Part shown: positions 49,482 to 59,817 of the stretch, one piece after another
Layout of the letters: the number at the start of each line of letters is the position of its first letter
Numbering within the stretch: the stretch's first letter is position 1
Source of the DNA: Uranotaenia lowii
Taxonomy: Eukaryota > Arthropoda > Insecta > Diptera > Culicidae
DNA length: 64,000 nucleotides
Direction of reading: 5' to 3'
Assembly: GCF_029784155.1 (NCBI RefSeq)
Contig: NC_073691.1
Span: 125,302,714 to 125,366,713 of the forward strand
Program-made: the position numbers and the translations under genes
The notes under the pieces: generated by a model
The model's input: the letters and a program-made list of their open reading frames with translations, nothing else
The model's database searches: none
Told to the model about the DNA's origin: nothing

Positions 49482-49886
49482 TAGGCCGGAACAATTTTCA
49501 AATCCTTCTTTTGTCACTCGGAGTTGGAACACCGCAAGGGGGGGGGGGGGGGGTGAGAATAAAAAATAATGCAAAAAACAAATAAATTGGAATAAATTGC
49601 ACGAAATCTTGTATGCAACCAAATAGCATACGATACCATTGCACAAAATCTATAGATCAAGCTATTTTTTATCGAAAAATTCAATGAAATCAAGAATAGA
49701 AGATGAAATTCCTCCCATCTTCCAAAATTTGTTTTTCTGGTCTTGTAATCTTTCGGATATTTGAATGTTTTTTTCGAAATTTACATAAAATACTTCAAAC
49801 TTTATTTATTTCCCCCTTCGAGTTTTCGAAATTTCGAAGGGGGGGGTGACAAAAGAAGAAATTGAAATTTGTTCCAGCCTTATAGG
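49482..49886. repeat. MITE-like inverted repeat with G tracts
   Basis: GGCCGGAACAATTTTCAAAT at 49484 and, on the complement, GGCTGGAACAAATTTCAATT ending near 49884 are followed inward by CTTCTTTTGTCAC on both arms. TA-like flanks are present. G runs of more than ten bases at about 49540-49553 and of about eight at 49841-49848 lie just inside the arms. Confidence 0.6.
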
Positions 49887-51079
49887 GCAAAAGAAAAGAA
49901 ATTACCCATTTCTAAAACATCGGGACAAAAACCAAAATGATATGAGTACGCATTCACAAAATGAGGTTTTTTATACAAAACCTTTTCCACAGAAAAGAGA
50001 CGTACTAGCTCGAACAAAAAATCTTCAAAAAAGTGCGTGAAACTTCAAATGCTGACATCCAAAAAATACGTTAAAAATCTTTTGCGCCTCTCAAAAGTTA
50101 CAAATCAAATTTTCAAGTGCCCAGTTTTCAAAAAGGCGTAATCGTATTAGAACTCATCAATAATCAAACAAATGCCACTCTAAAGTAAACGAGTGCAATA
50201 AGAGTTATTTTTCACTGGACTGAATTACACTTCTTTTATTTTATAAGGCTTTTACTTATTGACTCTGTTCGGTGAGTGAAACATTTTTTTTAATTTACGT
50301 AGTGACTTTCTTCACCCATACTTAGATGTCCTCCAGAGTAACGTAAATTTGCACTTTTCGAAAAGTTATCGTCAGAGGACGAATCGGCTATATCCAGTCA
50401 ATTAGGAATTTTATTGACGATCATAAATGAATAAATAAGAAATTTAGCACTTTTAACTTAAAGAAAATAGCGATTACCTTTCACGATATTTTTCCATTAT
50501 GCGACCGAACGAAAGTGCTACGAAACGTTAGCAGAAATTTTCTTGAAACATTCCAAACAGTTCATACGACCTGTTCAAAACTGACAGAAACTTTGTTTTT
50601 TTTCTCAGCTTGGTTTTGACAGTTCTCTTTGGTGTGTTTGGAGACATCTGGTGGCCCAGCCAAAAAAAAATGGGTCAAAACGACCGCTGAAAATTTTACA
50701 CAAGTTTCGTAGGCTAGCTTGTACGTCTGTATTCGCCGTGCCATTTCACCTACACTAGTTATCAAGCCAAGTTAACAAGTGGCGAGTTTTGCAACGAGTT
50801 GCATACACAATTTTATGCAAATTCGAAACATTCATTTCGAATCCACTATTGAACCTACAAGAAGCGTTTCTCAACAAATTATCGCATGTGGACGATCATG
50901 TTACTTTCCTGAAAATTTCCTATCGTGGACTGTACTTTTGCAAGCAAGAAATCCGTATCGAAAAGAAAAGTGTTGAAAAGTTCACTTTTCGGCATGCGAT
51001 GCATATTTCTTCAGATGGTTCAAATTATAAATAAAGACGTTTTAACACATTAAGGACCGTAAAACTAGCTTTGCTCAAC

Positions 51080-51560
51080 ATGAAATTTTTCCACATAATC
51101 ATCAATAACTAAGTTTAAAAATATCTTAAAACTTTATTCTACGTTTGAAAACCTGCATGTCGAGTTTCAAACTGGGAAAAATTTGGTTTATTTTTTGGAA
51201 AATTTCAATTGTATGTGAAAATGTTATTTCAAAATCTTGTAATATCTTAGCCCCTTAATTTATGCAGCATCATTGTCCATCGTTCGTTTTAAATTGTTGT
51301 TCGGTCTTAACACACGAACAGCCTTAGTTTATCATTTACTAGCATTTGTAAATATAATGAAAATTCATTAAAACCGTCAAAATAGAGACTGATCAATGTT
51401 ACCTCAAAGCATCAAATTCTCAACAGAGACGAAATCGATTTTTATATCAAATTTTAAGTAGTCTTATAATTTCTGCAATCATGTTTTACGTTCATAGAAG
51501 TCCAGTACTGGTTTTTAAAATATGAAACATGCCACATTCCCCTTAACAGAAAAAATAATA
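51080..51560. repeat. Second copy of the dispersed repeat seen around the Penelope pair
   Basis: CAACATGAAATTTTTCCACA at about 51078 and CATTGTCCATCG at about 51271 match 10926-10945 and 18368-18380. This copy lacks the Penelope insertion. Confidence 0.65.
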
Positions 51561-52504
51561 CCGAGATACTGAAAAAAGTGATCAATCTTACCTTATTTTA
51601 CGGGACTACGATGAAATTTAAACTCGTAAACTCCGAAATTCAAACCACTTAACCCATTCGAGACGGAGGCCTTTTCACGACATCCGAACTCATAGTACTT
51701 TACTCTTAGATAATTTTTATGTCGTTTTATTTTCATCAAAACCACTTCCCAATACATTTTGCCTAACATTTGCGGATTCCATTGGTATAAGAATATTATT
51801 TTTCCGAGCAATAGTAAACTCACAATGGAAGATTGTTCTGACAAAGGCACAAAAATTCCATTGCACACACGGTGTGCAATCGGTCTCGAATGGGTTAAGA
51901 AAATTCAATAAGTTTGGTCTTTTTGAGTTATCAAAAGATTTTTTTAGAATAAAGGTTTGTGGTAAAATTTAGAACTTTAGTGTCATTCTTCTCAGTAAAG
52001 TGCACTAGCGAAGAGTAAATTTCGAGTTATTTATCTCGCATTAAACTTTAAGCTAAAATAGACATAAAATCAGCTGTTCAAATGTTGCATAAATGAAAGC
52101 GTTGTACAGATAACTTATGGTTCTCTTAAAACAAACCTAACCCGAGCTTTCAAATGAAAACAATATTTTCGACGTAAAAAAAAAAATAAAATTTTACTTT
52201 CATACAATCCCCTAGCCCGTCCCAATAACGTTTTCTCTTTTCCTTTAAACTTTACTATTTTCTAGGGTATAAAACTACTTCAGTCCAGTGCATAGGGCCA
52301 TCCGGTAGCCTGAGGAACGATTTCAGCCCCAAGGTTTTGATTCTACAGGGTGTGCCCTAGAATTTTTTTGGGTCAACTCAAACCCAAGGAAGAGGTTGAA
52401 AAATTTCAATGCCGATCGGAGCTAATTGTGTGCCGAAAAATGCGCCGAAATGTGCATTGCGCCAAATATGCGCAAATTCATTACAGAAACAAGTAAATAA
52501 AAAA

Positions 52505-52559
52505 AACAATCGGTGAGATTTGAACTCTCAACAATTTTCTAGTCGCATCTTGCCCATCA
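52505..52559 (-). repeat. tRNA-like (SINE-like) sequence interrupted by the LINE
   Basis: With the LINE removed, the minus strand reads GGTTTAGCTGTCGGATGGGC (from about 55567-55548) and continues into GAGAGTTCAAATCTCACC. The latter resembles a tRNA T-arm/B box (consensus GGTTCRANTCC); the A-box match is weaker. The piece after 55542 is the 5' part. A tRNA-derived SINE is the simplest reading; its tail would lie towards 52270. Confidence 0.4.
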
Positions 52560-55541
52560 CTTTTAGCATGAAAACACGGACACGAATTGGAACTTGGAAT
52601 GTTTTAACCCTTGCCCAACAAGGCAAACTGGAACAACTTGCTAGAGAGGCTAGCCGCCTCAAGCTTGAAATTCTGGAACTGAGCGAAGTCCGTTGGCCTA
52701 ATACTGGAGAACACAAGACACAATCCGGGCAAGTCCTGCTTTACTCTGGCATACGAGGAGAACATGCTACTCGGGAACGAGGAGTTGGTTTCCTGTTAAG
52801 CCCGCAGGCCTACGCGGCCCTCATTAGATGGGAACCTATAAACGAAAGAATAATCGTAGCCAGATTTAGAACACGGGTTAGAAACCTTACAATGGTCCAG
52901 TGTTATGCGCCAACTGACGTTGCCGACTTGCAGGAGAAAGAGCAGTTTTACAGTCAACTGAACAGCGTGGTTGAGAGAATTCCGAAGGGTGACATTCAAA
53001 TCCATTTGGGCGACTTCAACGCAAAAATTGGCTCCGACAATCAGGACCTTGAGCGCATCATGGGGCGCCATGGCCTAGGACAGATGAGCGAAAACGGAGA
53101 GCTGTTTGTAGAATTTTGTGGCAACAACAACATGGTGATCGGTGGATCGCTCTTCCCCCATCGACCAGCACATAAGGTCACTTGGGTATCCCGAGATGGC
53201 CGAACAGAAAATCAAATTGACCACATCTGCATCAGCCGAAAATGGAGAAGGAGCCTTCTTGATGTCCGCAACAAGCGAAGCGCAGACATTGCATCTGACC
53301 ATCACCTCGTCCTTGGCGAGATACGACTGAGAGTTGCACGTGTCCAACGGCGCGAGGAGAAAGTCGGGTGTCGATACGACGTCCGCCGGTTGGAGAATCC
53401 AGAGGTGAAAAGGGCATACGTTGAACAGCTAGAATCCCGAGCCTCGGAGCTGCCGACAGACGGAACAGTCGAAGAACAGTGGTGTGGAATCAAGAATGCC
53501 TTTATCACGACGAGCCATGGTACTCTCGGTAAAGTTTGTGGAAGAAGGAGTGAATGGATGTCGGATGAAACTTGGAGGATGGTCGATGATCGGAGAAAGG
53601 CGAAAGTCGGAATTGAGCAGGCATGTACCGGGTCAGCCAAAGCAGCCGCCCGCTTACGATATGCGGAGCTGGAAAAGGCAGTTAAACGAGCTTGTAGACG
53701 AGACAAGAGAGCCTGGACAAACTCCCTAGCCGAAGAGGGAGAAAGAGCCGCCGCCAATGGAGATATCCGATTACTTTATGACATTTCTCGCCGCCTCAGT
53801 GGTGCAAGGACTAATGCAAGAATGCCGCTAAAAGATCGAGCAGGTCAGTTATTGACCGATCGAACAGATCAGCTCAAACGATGGACTGAGCACTTCGAAC
53901 AACTCTTCCGAGTCACGAATAGCGATGGCCAAGCTCGCTCGCAGCTCGAAGCGCCAACAGTAAGTCGCATAAATGGCGTCAACTCGGAAGCGCCTTCGCT
54001 GGCTGAAATAGAAGCGGCAATCAAAAACATGAAATCCAACAAAGCACCTGGGATCGATTGCATCCCTGCTGAAATGCTGAAAGCCGACCCTGCCCTATCA
54101 GCACAAATGTTGCACCGTCTTTTCGCTGACATCTGGGATACTGCAACATTCCCGGCCGACTGGATGCAGGGTATCCTCGTAAAGTTCCCGAAGAAAGGAG
54201 ACCTGACAGAGTGCGGTAACTGGCGAGACATAACGTTGATCTGTACAACCCTCAAAGTACTCTGCAAAGTGATTCTGAACAGGATCCAGGAGAAAATAGA
54301 CGCTACACTCCGACGGCAACAAGCTGGATTCCGATCTCGACGATCATGTGTGGACCACATCACAACGCTACGAATCATACTGGAACAAATCAACGAATTC
54401 CAGGACTCTCTTCTGCTGGTGTTCGTTGATTTCGAAAAAGCATTCGACCGACTTAACCATGAAAACATCTGGGCGGCTCTAAGGCGACGAGGGGTCCCAG
54501 AGAAACTAGTCCATCTCATCGAAGCACTATACGAGGCACTTTCGTGCAAGGTCTTGCACGACGGTGTCTTGTCCGAACCAATCCCGGTAACTGCTGGAGT
54601 GAGACAAGGATGTATTCTATCACCGCTACTTTCTCTAATCGTAATGGATGAGATTCTGATTAGATCGATTGACTGTGCACCGAACCGAGGATTGCCGTGG
54701 AATCCTTCAACAATGGAGCAACTGAACGACCTTGACCTGGCTGACGATATTGTTTTGCTCGCCCAAACACAACCAGATATGCAGAGCAAACTCGACGACC
54801 TCACCGAAAGTTCCAAGGCAGCAGGTCTCAAAGTCAATGTCGGAAAGACCAAGTCGATGGAGATCAACACAGGAAATCCCTCCAGTTTCATGGTAGCTGG
54901 GCAACAAGTTGAGAAAGTGGAGTGCTTCCAGTACCTTGGTAGCCAGATAACGCCTGATGGTGGTACCAGAAAAGACATCGAAACACGGATCAGAAAGGCC
55001 CGATTTGCGTTTGCGAGTCTCCGAAACATCTGGCGGTCACGCCAGATCTCTCTACGAACAAAAATCCGAATCTTCAACTCAAACGTCAAATCCGTGTTGC
55101 TGTACGGGTGCGAAACTTGGTGCACATATGCGGTAACGACGCGAAAACTGCAAGTATTTGTAAACCGCTGCCTGCGGAATATCATCCGCGCTTGGTGGCC
55201 TGGCAACTGGATCTCGAATGAGGAACTACATCGCCGGTGTCATCAAAAGGCGCTAGAAATCGAGATTCGGGAACGTAAGTGGAGATGGATTGGGCACACG
55301 CTGCGAAGAGATGAAAACGAGATTTGCAGAGAGGCGCTAGATTGGAATCCAGAAGGTCATCGAAGAAGAGGCAGACCCAGAAATTCGTGGCGGCGAAGCC
55401 TAGCCACTGAAATCCGAACTGTCGACGAGAATCTTGACTGGGACCAGGTGAAGACGCTGGCTCCGGATCGTCAACAGTGGAGGTCTTTTACCACGGCCCT
55501 ATGCACCGGAGGATCGGCGCGGGATCATTAAGTAAGTAAGT
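52559..55541 (+). mobile_element. RTE-type LINE, near full length, with 12-bp target duplication
   Basis: ATCTTGCCCATC at 52547-52558 and 55542-55553 is the target duplication. The 5' end lies only nine bases before the start codon and the 3' end is a short TAAG tandem tail. A very short 3' untranslated region with simple repeats is typical of RTE-like LINEs. Confidence 0.9.
52568..55531 (+). CDS. Endonuclease-reverse transcriptase of an RTE-type LINE, intact 987-aa frame
   Basis: ATG at 52568 begins MKTRTRIGTWNVLTLAQQ; the open frame continues upstream, but without an ATG. Residues 1-250 are an APE-type endonuclease (GTWNV, LSEVRW, CYAPTD, GDFNAKIG, DHICIS, SDHHLV). Residues of about 520-800 are the reverse transcriptase, with FEKAFDRLNHENIW near 620, GVRQGCILSPLL near 677 and LADDIVLLA near 724. 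A C-terminal region has WRWIGHTLRRDENE and RGRPRNSWRRSLATEIR. The protein nicks target DNA and copies its own RNA at the nick. One possible weak point is NWRDITLI, where relatives usually have G in place of D. With no stop or frameshift, the copy is young and could be active. The truncated copy at 35665-36941 is a close relative. Confidence 0.92.
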   Translation: MKTRTRIGTWNVLTLAQQGKLEQLAREASRLKLEILELSEVRWPNTGEHKTQSGQVLLYSGIRGEHATRERGVGFLLSPQAYAALIRWEPINERIIVARFRTRVRNLTMVQCYAPTDVADLQEKEQFYSQLNSVVERIPKGDIQIHLGDFNAKIGSDNQDLERIMGRHGLGQMSENGELFVEFCGNNNMVIGGSLFPHRPAHKVTWVSRDGRTENQIDHICISRKWRRSLLDVRNKRSADIASDHHLVLGEIRLRVARVQRREEKVGCRYDVRRLENPEVKRAYVEQLESRASELPTDGTVEEQWCGIKNAFITTSHGTLGKVCGRRSEWMSDETWRMVDDRRKAKVGIEQACTGSAKAAARLRYAELEKAVKRACRRDKRAWTNSLAEEGERAAANGDIRLLYDISRRLSGARTNARMPLKDRAGQLLTDRTDQLKRWTEHFEQLFRVTNSDGQARSQLEAPTVSRINGVNSEAPSLAEIEAAIKNMKSNKAPGIDCIPAEMLKADPALSAQMLHRLFADIWDTATFPADWMQGILVKFPKKGDLTECGNWRDITLICTTLKVLCKVILNRIQEKIDATLRRQQAGFRSRRSCVDHITTLRIILEQINEFQDSLLLVFVDFEKAFDRLNHENIWAALRRRGVPEKLVHLIEALYEALSCKVLHDGVLSEPIPVTAGVRQGCILSPLLSLIVMDEILIRSIDCAPNRGLPWNPSTMEQLNDLDLADDIVLLAQTQPDMQSKLDDLTESSKAAGLKVNVGKTKSMEINTGNPSSFMVAGQQVEKVECFQYLGSQITPDGGTRKDIETRIRKARFAFASLRNIWRSRQISLRTKIRIFNSNVKSVLLYGCETWCTYAVTTRKLQVFVNRCLRNIIRAWWPGNWISNEELHRRCHQKALEIEIRERKWRWIGHTLRRDENEICREALDWNPEGHRRRGRPRNSWRRSLATEIRTVDENLDWDQVKTLAPDRQQWRSFTTALCTGGSARDH

Positions 55542-55553
55542 ATCTTGCCCATC

Positions 55554-56219
55554 CGACAGCTAAACCAACATACCACATGAGCCAGATGGAGAACGAGGTT
55601 TAATTGTCATAATATTTCTTCCACGTCTCGGTCAAAAACCGAAGATAATGCTAAAAATAAGGCAATCGTAGAAAACAGTGTGCTTAGAACCAAGGTGTGT
55701 ATATATAGGAGGTGTAACAATATGAGAAACTCCCGAATCAGCCATTTCGATTTGGCTACTATGGAGTTCGGGGAGTTTGTTTATTAAAAAAGCTCTGAGC
55801 TTGAACACATTTTCCGATGTTTACAAACAAACTCACTGAACCTCACCGCGCTCTCCTCGCCTACTTACTGACGAAGTCAGAAAACCTTGTGATCTAATAA
55901 CCTTGCTTAGAACAGCTTTATTGTAACCTAAAAGTAATCAAAAATTATGTATTTTATTTACTGTACAGTTTACAGAATACTCATAACTAGTTAAAAATAT
56001 CCTAATATTAATATTTCGTTCACGCCTCAAACTATCAAAACTAATAAAAAAAAACAGGAAAATAAAAGTTTCTCGAATTACGTAAAGCTGTCGTTGAACA
56101 GTAACAAAAACTGGTTCAGAAAATAAAAAAAAAATCGATATAATGTTTTGACATTACGCAACTTTTCTTGAAAATAATTTGAATTAAACCAGGGTGCGAG
56201 TATTTTTAATTTTCCTGAA
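55554..56219. other. Unassigned sequence between LINE and ITmD37E copy
   Basis: Its first 30 bases belong to the SINE-like head. The rest is AT-rich with no gene recognised. Confidence 0.4.
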
Positions 56220-57032
56220 ATGGAAGCTAAGACGTTTATTCAAATATTCTTTCACGTATACTTCTTGGTTGACAGTCCCGGAAGCTATGAAAATGCCAGT
56301 CAAACCATATTTTTCTTCGCGAACTTTGACAGTTCCATGTGCTTGAAAATAAATATCTGCTACCTATCCCCTTCCTTTTGCCGTATAAAACTCCTGTCCC
56401 GGAAGCTGCTTGTAGTCAGCTTTGACGTTGGTTTCGTCGTCCATTACCACGCAGTCAAACTTCGTCAGCATCGTCGTGTACAGCCTCCGGGATCGCGCTT
56501 TGGCCGTACTATTTTGTTTATCATCGCGATTTGGAGTCACTACCTTCTTGTAAGTCGATAGTCCGGCTCGTTTTTTGGCTCGATGCACGGTTGTAGACGA
56601 TAAACCCAGCTTATTTGCGGCATCTCGGAGAGAGAGGTTAGGGTTTCGCTTGAAACTACCGGCAACTCTCTTTGGCGTCTCAGCGGCTTCCGGTTTTCGA
56701 TTTCCCTCCGATCCAGACTTCCTGGCTGTCGACAAACGTTTCCCAAACACTTTAATTACATTTGTAACGGTTGATTTGGCAACTTTTAGCGATTTTGCCA
56801 GCTTTGCGTGCGAGTAGCTCGGATTTTCGCGATGCGCGAGCAAAATTTTGTTACGCTGCTCTTTTTTCTTGGACGGCATTTTGACAACTGGAGAGTGAAT
56901 TCCAAAATCAAAACAGGAGCAACATTCTGCACACACACACCTTCAAAAAAAGGAGTGTTCAGGTTTTCTAAATGCAGAATTGAAAGAAAAACGTCAAGTT
57001 GATGTTGACCAAATTTTGACCGTATCACCCTT
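56220..57032 (-). mobile_element. ITmD37E-type transposon copy, 3' part lost
   Basis: The 5' inverted repeat (complement AAGGGTGATACGGTCAAAAT) ends at 57032 next to TA at 57033-57034. The other end is missing; similarity breaks off near 56220 after EYLNKRL. Confidence 0.85.
56222..56879 (-). pseudogene. ITmD37E transposase, nonsense codon and truncation
   Basis: ATG at 56877-56879 starts MPSKKKEQRNKILLAHREN. An HTH region follows (SYSHAKLAKSLKVAKSTVTN), then NPNLSLRDAANKLGLSS and KFDCVVMDDETNVKADY, which carries the first catalytic D. A TAG at 56364-56366 replaces a lysine codon; downstream the same frame continues (VADIYFQAHGTVKV, then IFIASGTVNQEVYVKEYLNK) to the break near 56220. The second D and the E are lost. 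In relatives the tyrosine of DETYVKADY is kept; here it is N. Confidence 0.85.
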
Positions 57033-57034
57033 TA

Positions 57035-57960
57035 AGGTACTAAAATGAAGTTGCGACAGTCAAACAAATCTCGAAGGAAGAACTATAAAAAGTTACAACA
57101 TTTTTATTCAGCCAATGAACAATCCCTTTGATTGCATAAAGCATAACTAGAGACAGGAATATTTGTATTCTTCACGCATCCCAGTAAATAATTAGAATGC
57201 CACTTGAAACGTACGGATGTCAGTTATAAGTAGATACTTTTGATATGATAATCTTATAACCATTTCCCTAATACGATTTCCTCCCCCAGAAGAGAAGTTC
57301 TCGTGTGTAGGTAGTAAGAAATCTCAGACAGAATACAACCCTAGAAAGATTTTTCAGCAATGACTCACACAATGTCTCTGTCTCCCAATTAGAGATGCTG
57401 ATGACGAAGATGACGGCGATGATGATGATGATGTTGCCTCATCTTAAGGATGCTGTCGAGTGCAAGGAACAAGCCACATTGGCTTTGTGCCTTACTTTCA
57501 TGTGCCTAGGTCTTTCTTTGGGATACAAAGTCTTCAAAAATCTCCACCGATAAAACTACATAGCCTTAAGATATCATTTCACACGCAGCATCACAGTATC
57601 ATCGTCATCATCATCATCATCCATTTGTCCCGAGATGTGTTACGCATTCATCACGTAAAGGACATCCTTTTGCCGTTTTCCGGGCGGCTAAGCCCGACCC
57701 AGGAACCCCGAAAAATTCTGCTATTTTCTTCTTTTTTCTCCTTGGGGGTCTAAAGGAGACACAAAAAAAAACCTGCCCATTTTCTTTTGCCTATAAGTAG
57801 GACGACGTGGGCGAAATTGTAGCCACTTCAGCTCACTTTCAAATGAAGGTGCAAAAGTGTCACCGACTGGCTGGAAAAAAAATGGAAACCCGGAGCTGAC
57901 AGACTGACAATGATGGTCGTTTCTTTGCCGGAAGTCTGCCCTAAAGGTCCTCTCACACAC
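57035..57960. other. Unassigned stretch with short simple repeats
   Basis: Contains a GAT-rich microsatellite at about 57402-57433 and an ATC run at about 57600-57622. A GC-richer patch at 57660-57960 has no supported exon. Confidence 0.4.
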
Positions 57961-57965
57961 ACACT

Positions 57966-58178
57966 ACCAAAAAAATCTGTAAAATTACATCATATATGAT
58001 GTAAATAAAAAGAAGCATCATATATGACAGAATTTTCAGTGCGAGTTCAATATCACATGTCATTGAACTCGCAATGATGTAAAATTAAAATAAACTTGTA
58101 AATTAAACACGCATGGAAAACTCCGTCATTTATGATGCTTCTTTTTGGTTACATAATATGTGATGTAATTTTCCACTT
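57966..58178. repeat. Palindromic MITE-like unit
   Basis: AAATTACATCATATATGATG, then AAAAAGAAGCATCATATATGAC, reappear inverted at 58120-58170 with a few changes. An inner hairpin, GCGAGTTCAAT/ATTGAACTCGC, lies near 58040-58070. Half a unit recurs at 59535-59600. Confidence 0.75.
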
Positions 58179-58358
58179 TAATTTTGTAGGGCGTTTGCGT
58201 TCCCAATAAGAATTTTTGGTTTTTTGTTTTCCTTTTTTATTAAAAATATTTTGCAATTTTTTAATAACATTCAACATTATTGCAAAATTGAATCACTTGT
58301 CCTATCTATATCACTAATTTATCGTTTAAAATAGCGTTTACTTTTTTCCTCCACTTTT

Positions 58359-59203
58359 CTAGTAATAGATTCCACACTTCCAATAGTCCTTTAAAAGACT
58401 CGTGTTATGGTCAACCACATAGCGATCCAAGATGGCTTTACGATCCGTTGGAACCTCCGCAGATTTTCGGTCCGATAGCCTTCTCACGCTTGATTCGTTA
58501 TGTTCGAGAATCTTTTGCTTCCGCTTTTTGGGGGTTGAAATCAACTTGAATGAGCAGCCGAATCCTGTAAATGAAATTTAAAAAATCATTTAGTTTCAAG
58601 ATAAGATTTAAAGCATTTCCATTCTTTCAAACGCAATTATAAATTCAATATATTCTAAGAATTTCTGAAGAAATTTCATCCTTACCAGGAAACTTCTCGC
58701 TCTCTCCTCGCTTTTCAGCCCAATCAGCTGTTTCTGTAGAGTGGTAACGTCAAACAGTGGCCGCAACTGTTTCTTCGAGAATAATCATTTCTACTTCCGT
58801 CCGCTGTCGTTGGGTTTGGGTACTTCCGGTAGAACGAATGGTGGTCCCTGAAATAAATAAAAAATTATGCAGTAATTATCATTACGGTCACTGAAATTTT
58901 TTTTGCGCGCACAAACATGGAACAATTAATCTACTTACCCCGTGTTTTCTTTTGCAGAAGACCGATAACGCGGGATATCGAATCCTACTTACGATAACCT
59001 GGGACCATTTCCGTTCGTTGCAGACCAGTACTTCTGTGGCCATTGTCGAAGGTACAATTAAAGGCCCCAGCAGCGCATGGGGTTTCGTTGTGAAATCCAA
59101 ACGTGAACGAAAACTTTCCGGCCCGGCAACAAATTGAAAACAGGTCACACATAAACAAAACAATAACAATGGCATTCATTATGCGGATGAACCGATAAAT
59201 CAC
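58359..59203 (-). pseudogene. Candidate three-exon gene or pseudogene, function unknown
   Basis: On the minus strand three blocks have canonical splice signals. Block 1 runs from about 59203 to 58940 and ends CACGGG before GTAAGT. Block 2 follows TTATTTATTTCAG (about 58849) and ends TTTCCTG before GTAAGG (about 58687). Block 3 follows TTTCATTTACAG (about 58566) and ends at TAG 58359. One frame joins all three: a hydrophobic start (AIVIVLFMCDLFSICC), then GLLQKKTRG, TADWAEKRGESEKFP, FGCSFKLISTPKKRKQK and AILDRYVVDHNTSLLKDYW. It has two in-frame stops (TAG in block 1, TGA in block 2), so it is either decayed or the exon limits differ. No known domain was recognised. Confidence 0.35.
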
Positions 59204-59817
59204 GGGTGGATCAGCAACTGGAACAAAATATCCAACGCTTCGAATAAAAACGAATATAACACATAAACTTTTTTAATGTCGAAAATTGTTGAATCATTGA
59301 ACCAAGAAACTTTCTTTTTTTTATTAAATTATGTTTGCTTTGATTTACTTGCACTTTTTGCGTTACATGCCATGTAATATTCAAGCATTTCTATTTCCGT
59401 GTTGTTTCGGATTCAATGTTTTCAGGTTTACAGGTCATCATCAATTTCAGTGCTCTTTTCGATTTCGCATTTTTAAGTTTACACTTGAATTCGCGTTCTG
59501 TGTCATGTAATATCCATATTTTCCAATTTCAGTGATAAAAATTTGTAAAATTACATCACATATGATGTAAATAAAAAGAAGCATCATAAATGACGGAATT
59601 TTACATTATGAAATCGTGTTCTGTGTCATGTAATTTTCATGTAATCAAAATTCAGTGCTGCTAAAGATTCAAATTTTTTCGATTATGTAAATTTACAATA
59701 GATAATCGTATTCCATGTCATGTAAAATTTATGGATTTCAATTTCAGTGCTGTTAAGGATTCAGATTTTTTTGCAGTGCAGACAAATGTGGAGAAATGCG
59801 TAGATTCCAAATGCAAT

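Larger units (their letters stand above)
57962..59778. repeat. Repeat-bounded block with CACT...AAAAAAATCTG ends
   Basis: The left end CACTACCAAAAAAATCTG and the complement of the right end, CACTGCAAAAAAATCTG, are alike. No target duplication was found, so this may be one element or two neighbours. Repeats of TGTCATGTAAT(A/T)TTCAT and ATTTCAGTGCT recur at 59440-59770. Confidence 0.45.

Noticed and set aside
50789..51034. 81-aa frame followed by AATAAA
   Set aside because: No ATG start, no recognised domain and no splice context; AATAAA is frequent in AT-rich DNA.
53869..55206. 445-aa open frame on the minus strand
   Set aside because: Antisense shadow of the RTE-type ORF; it nearly mirrors the shadow at 36004-37131.
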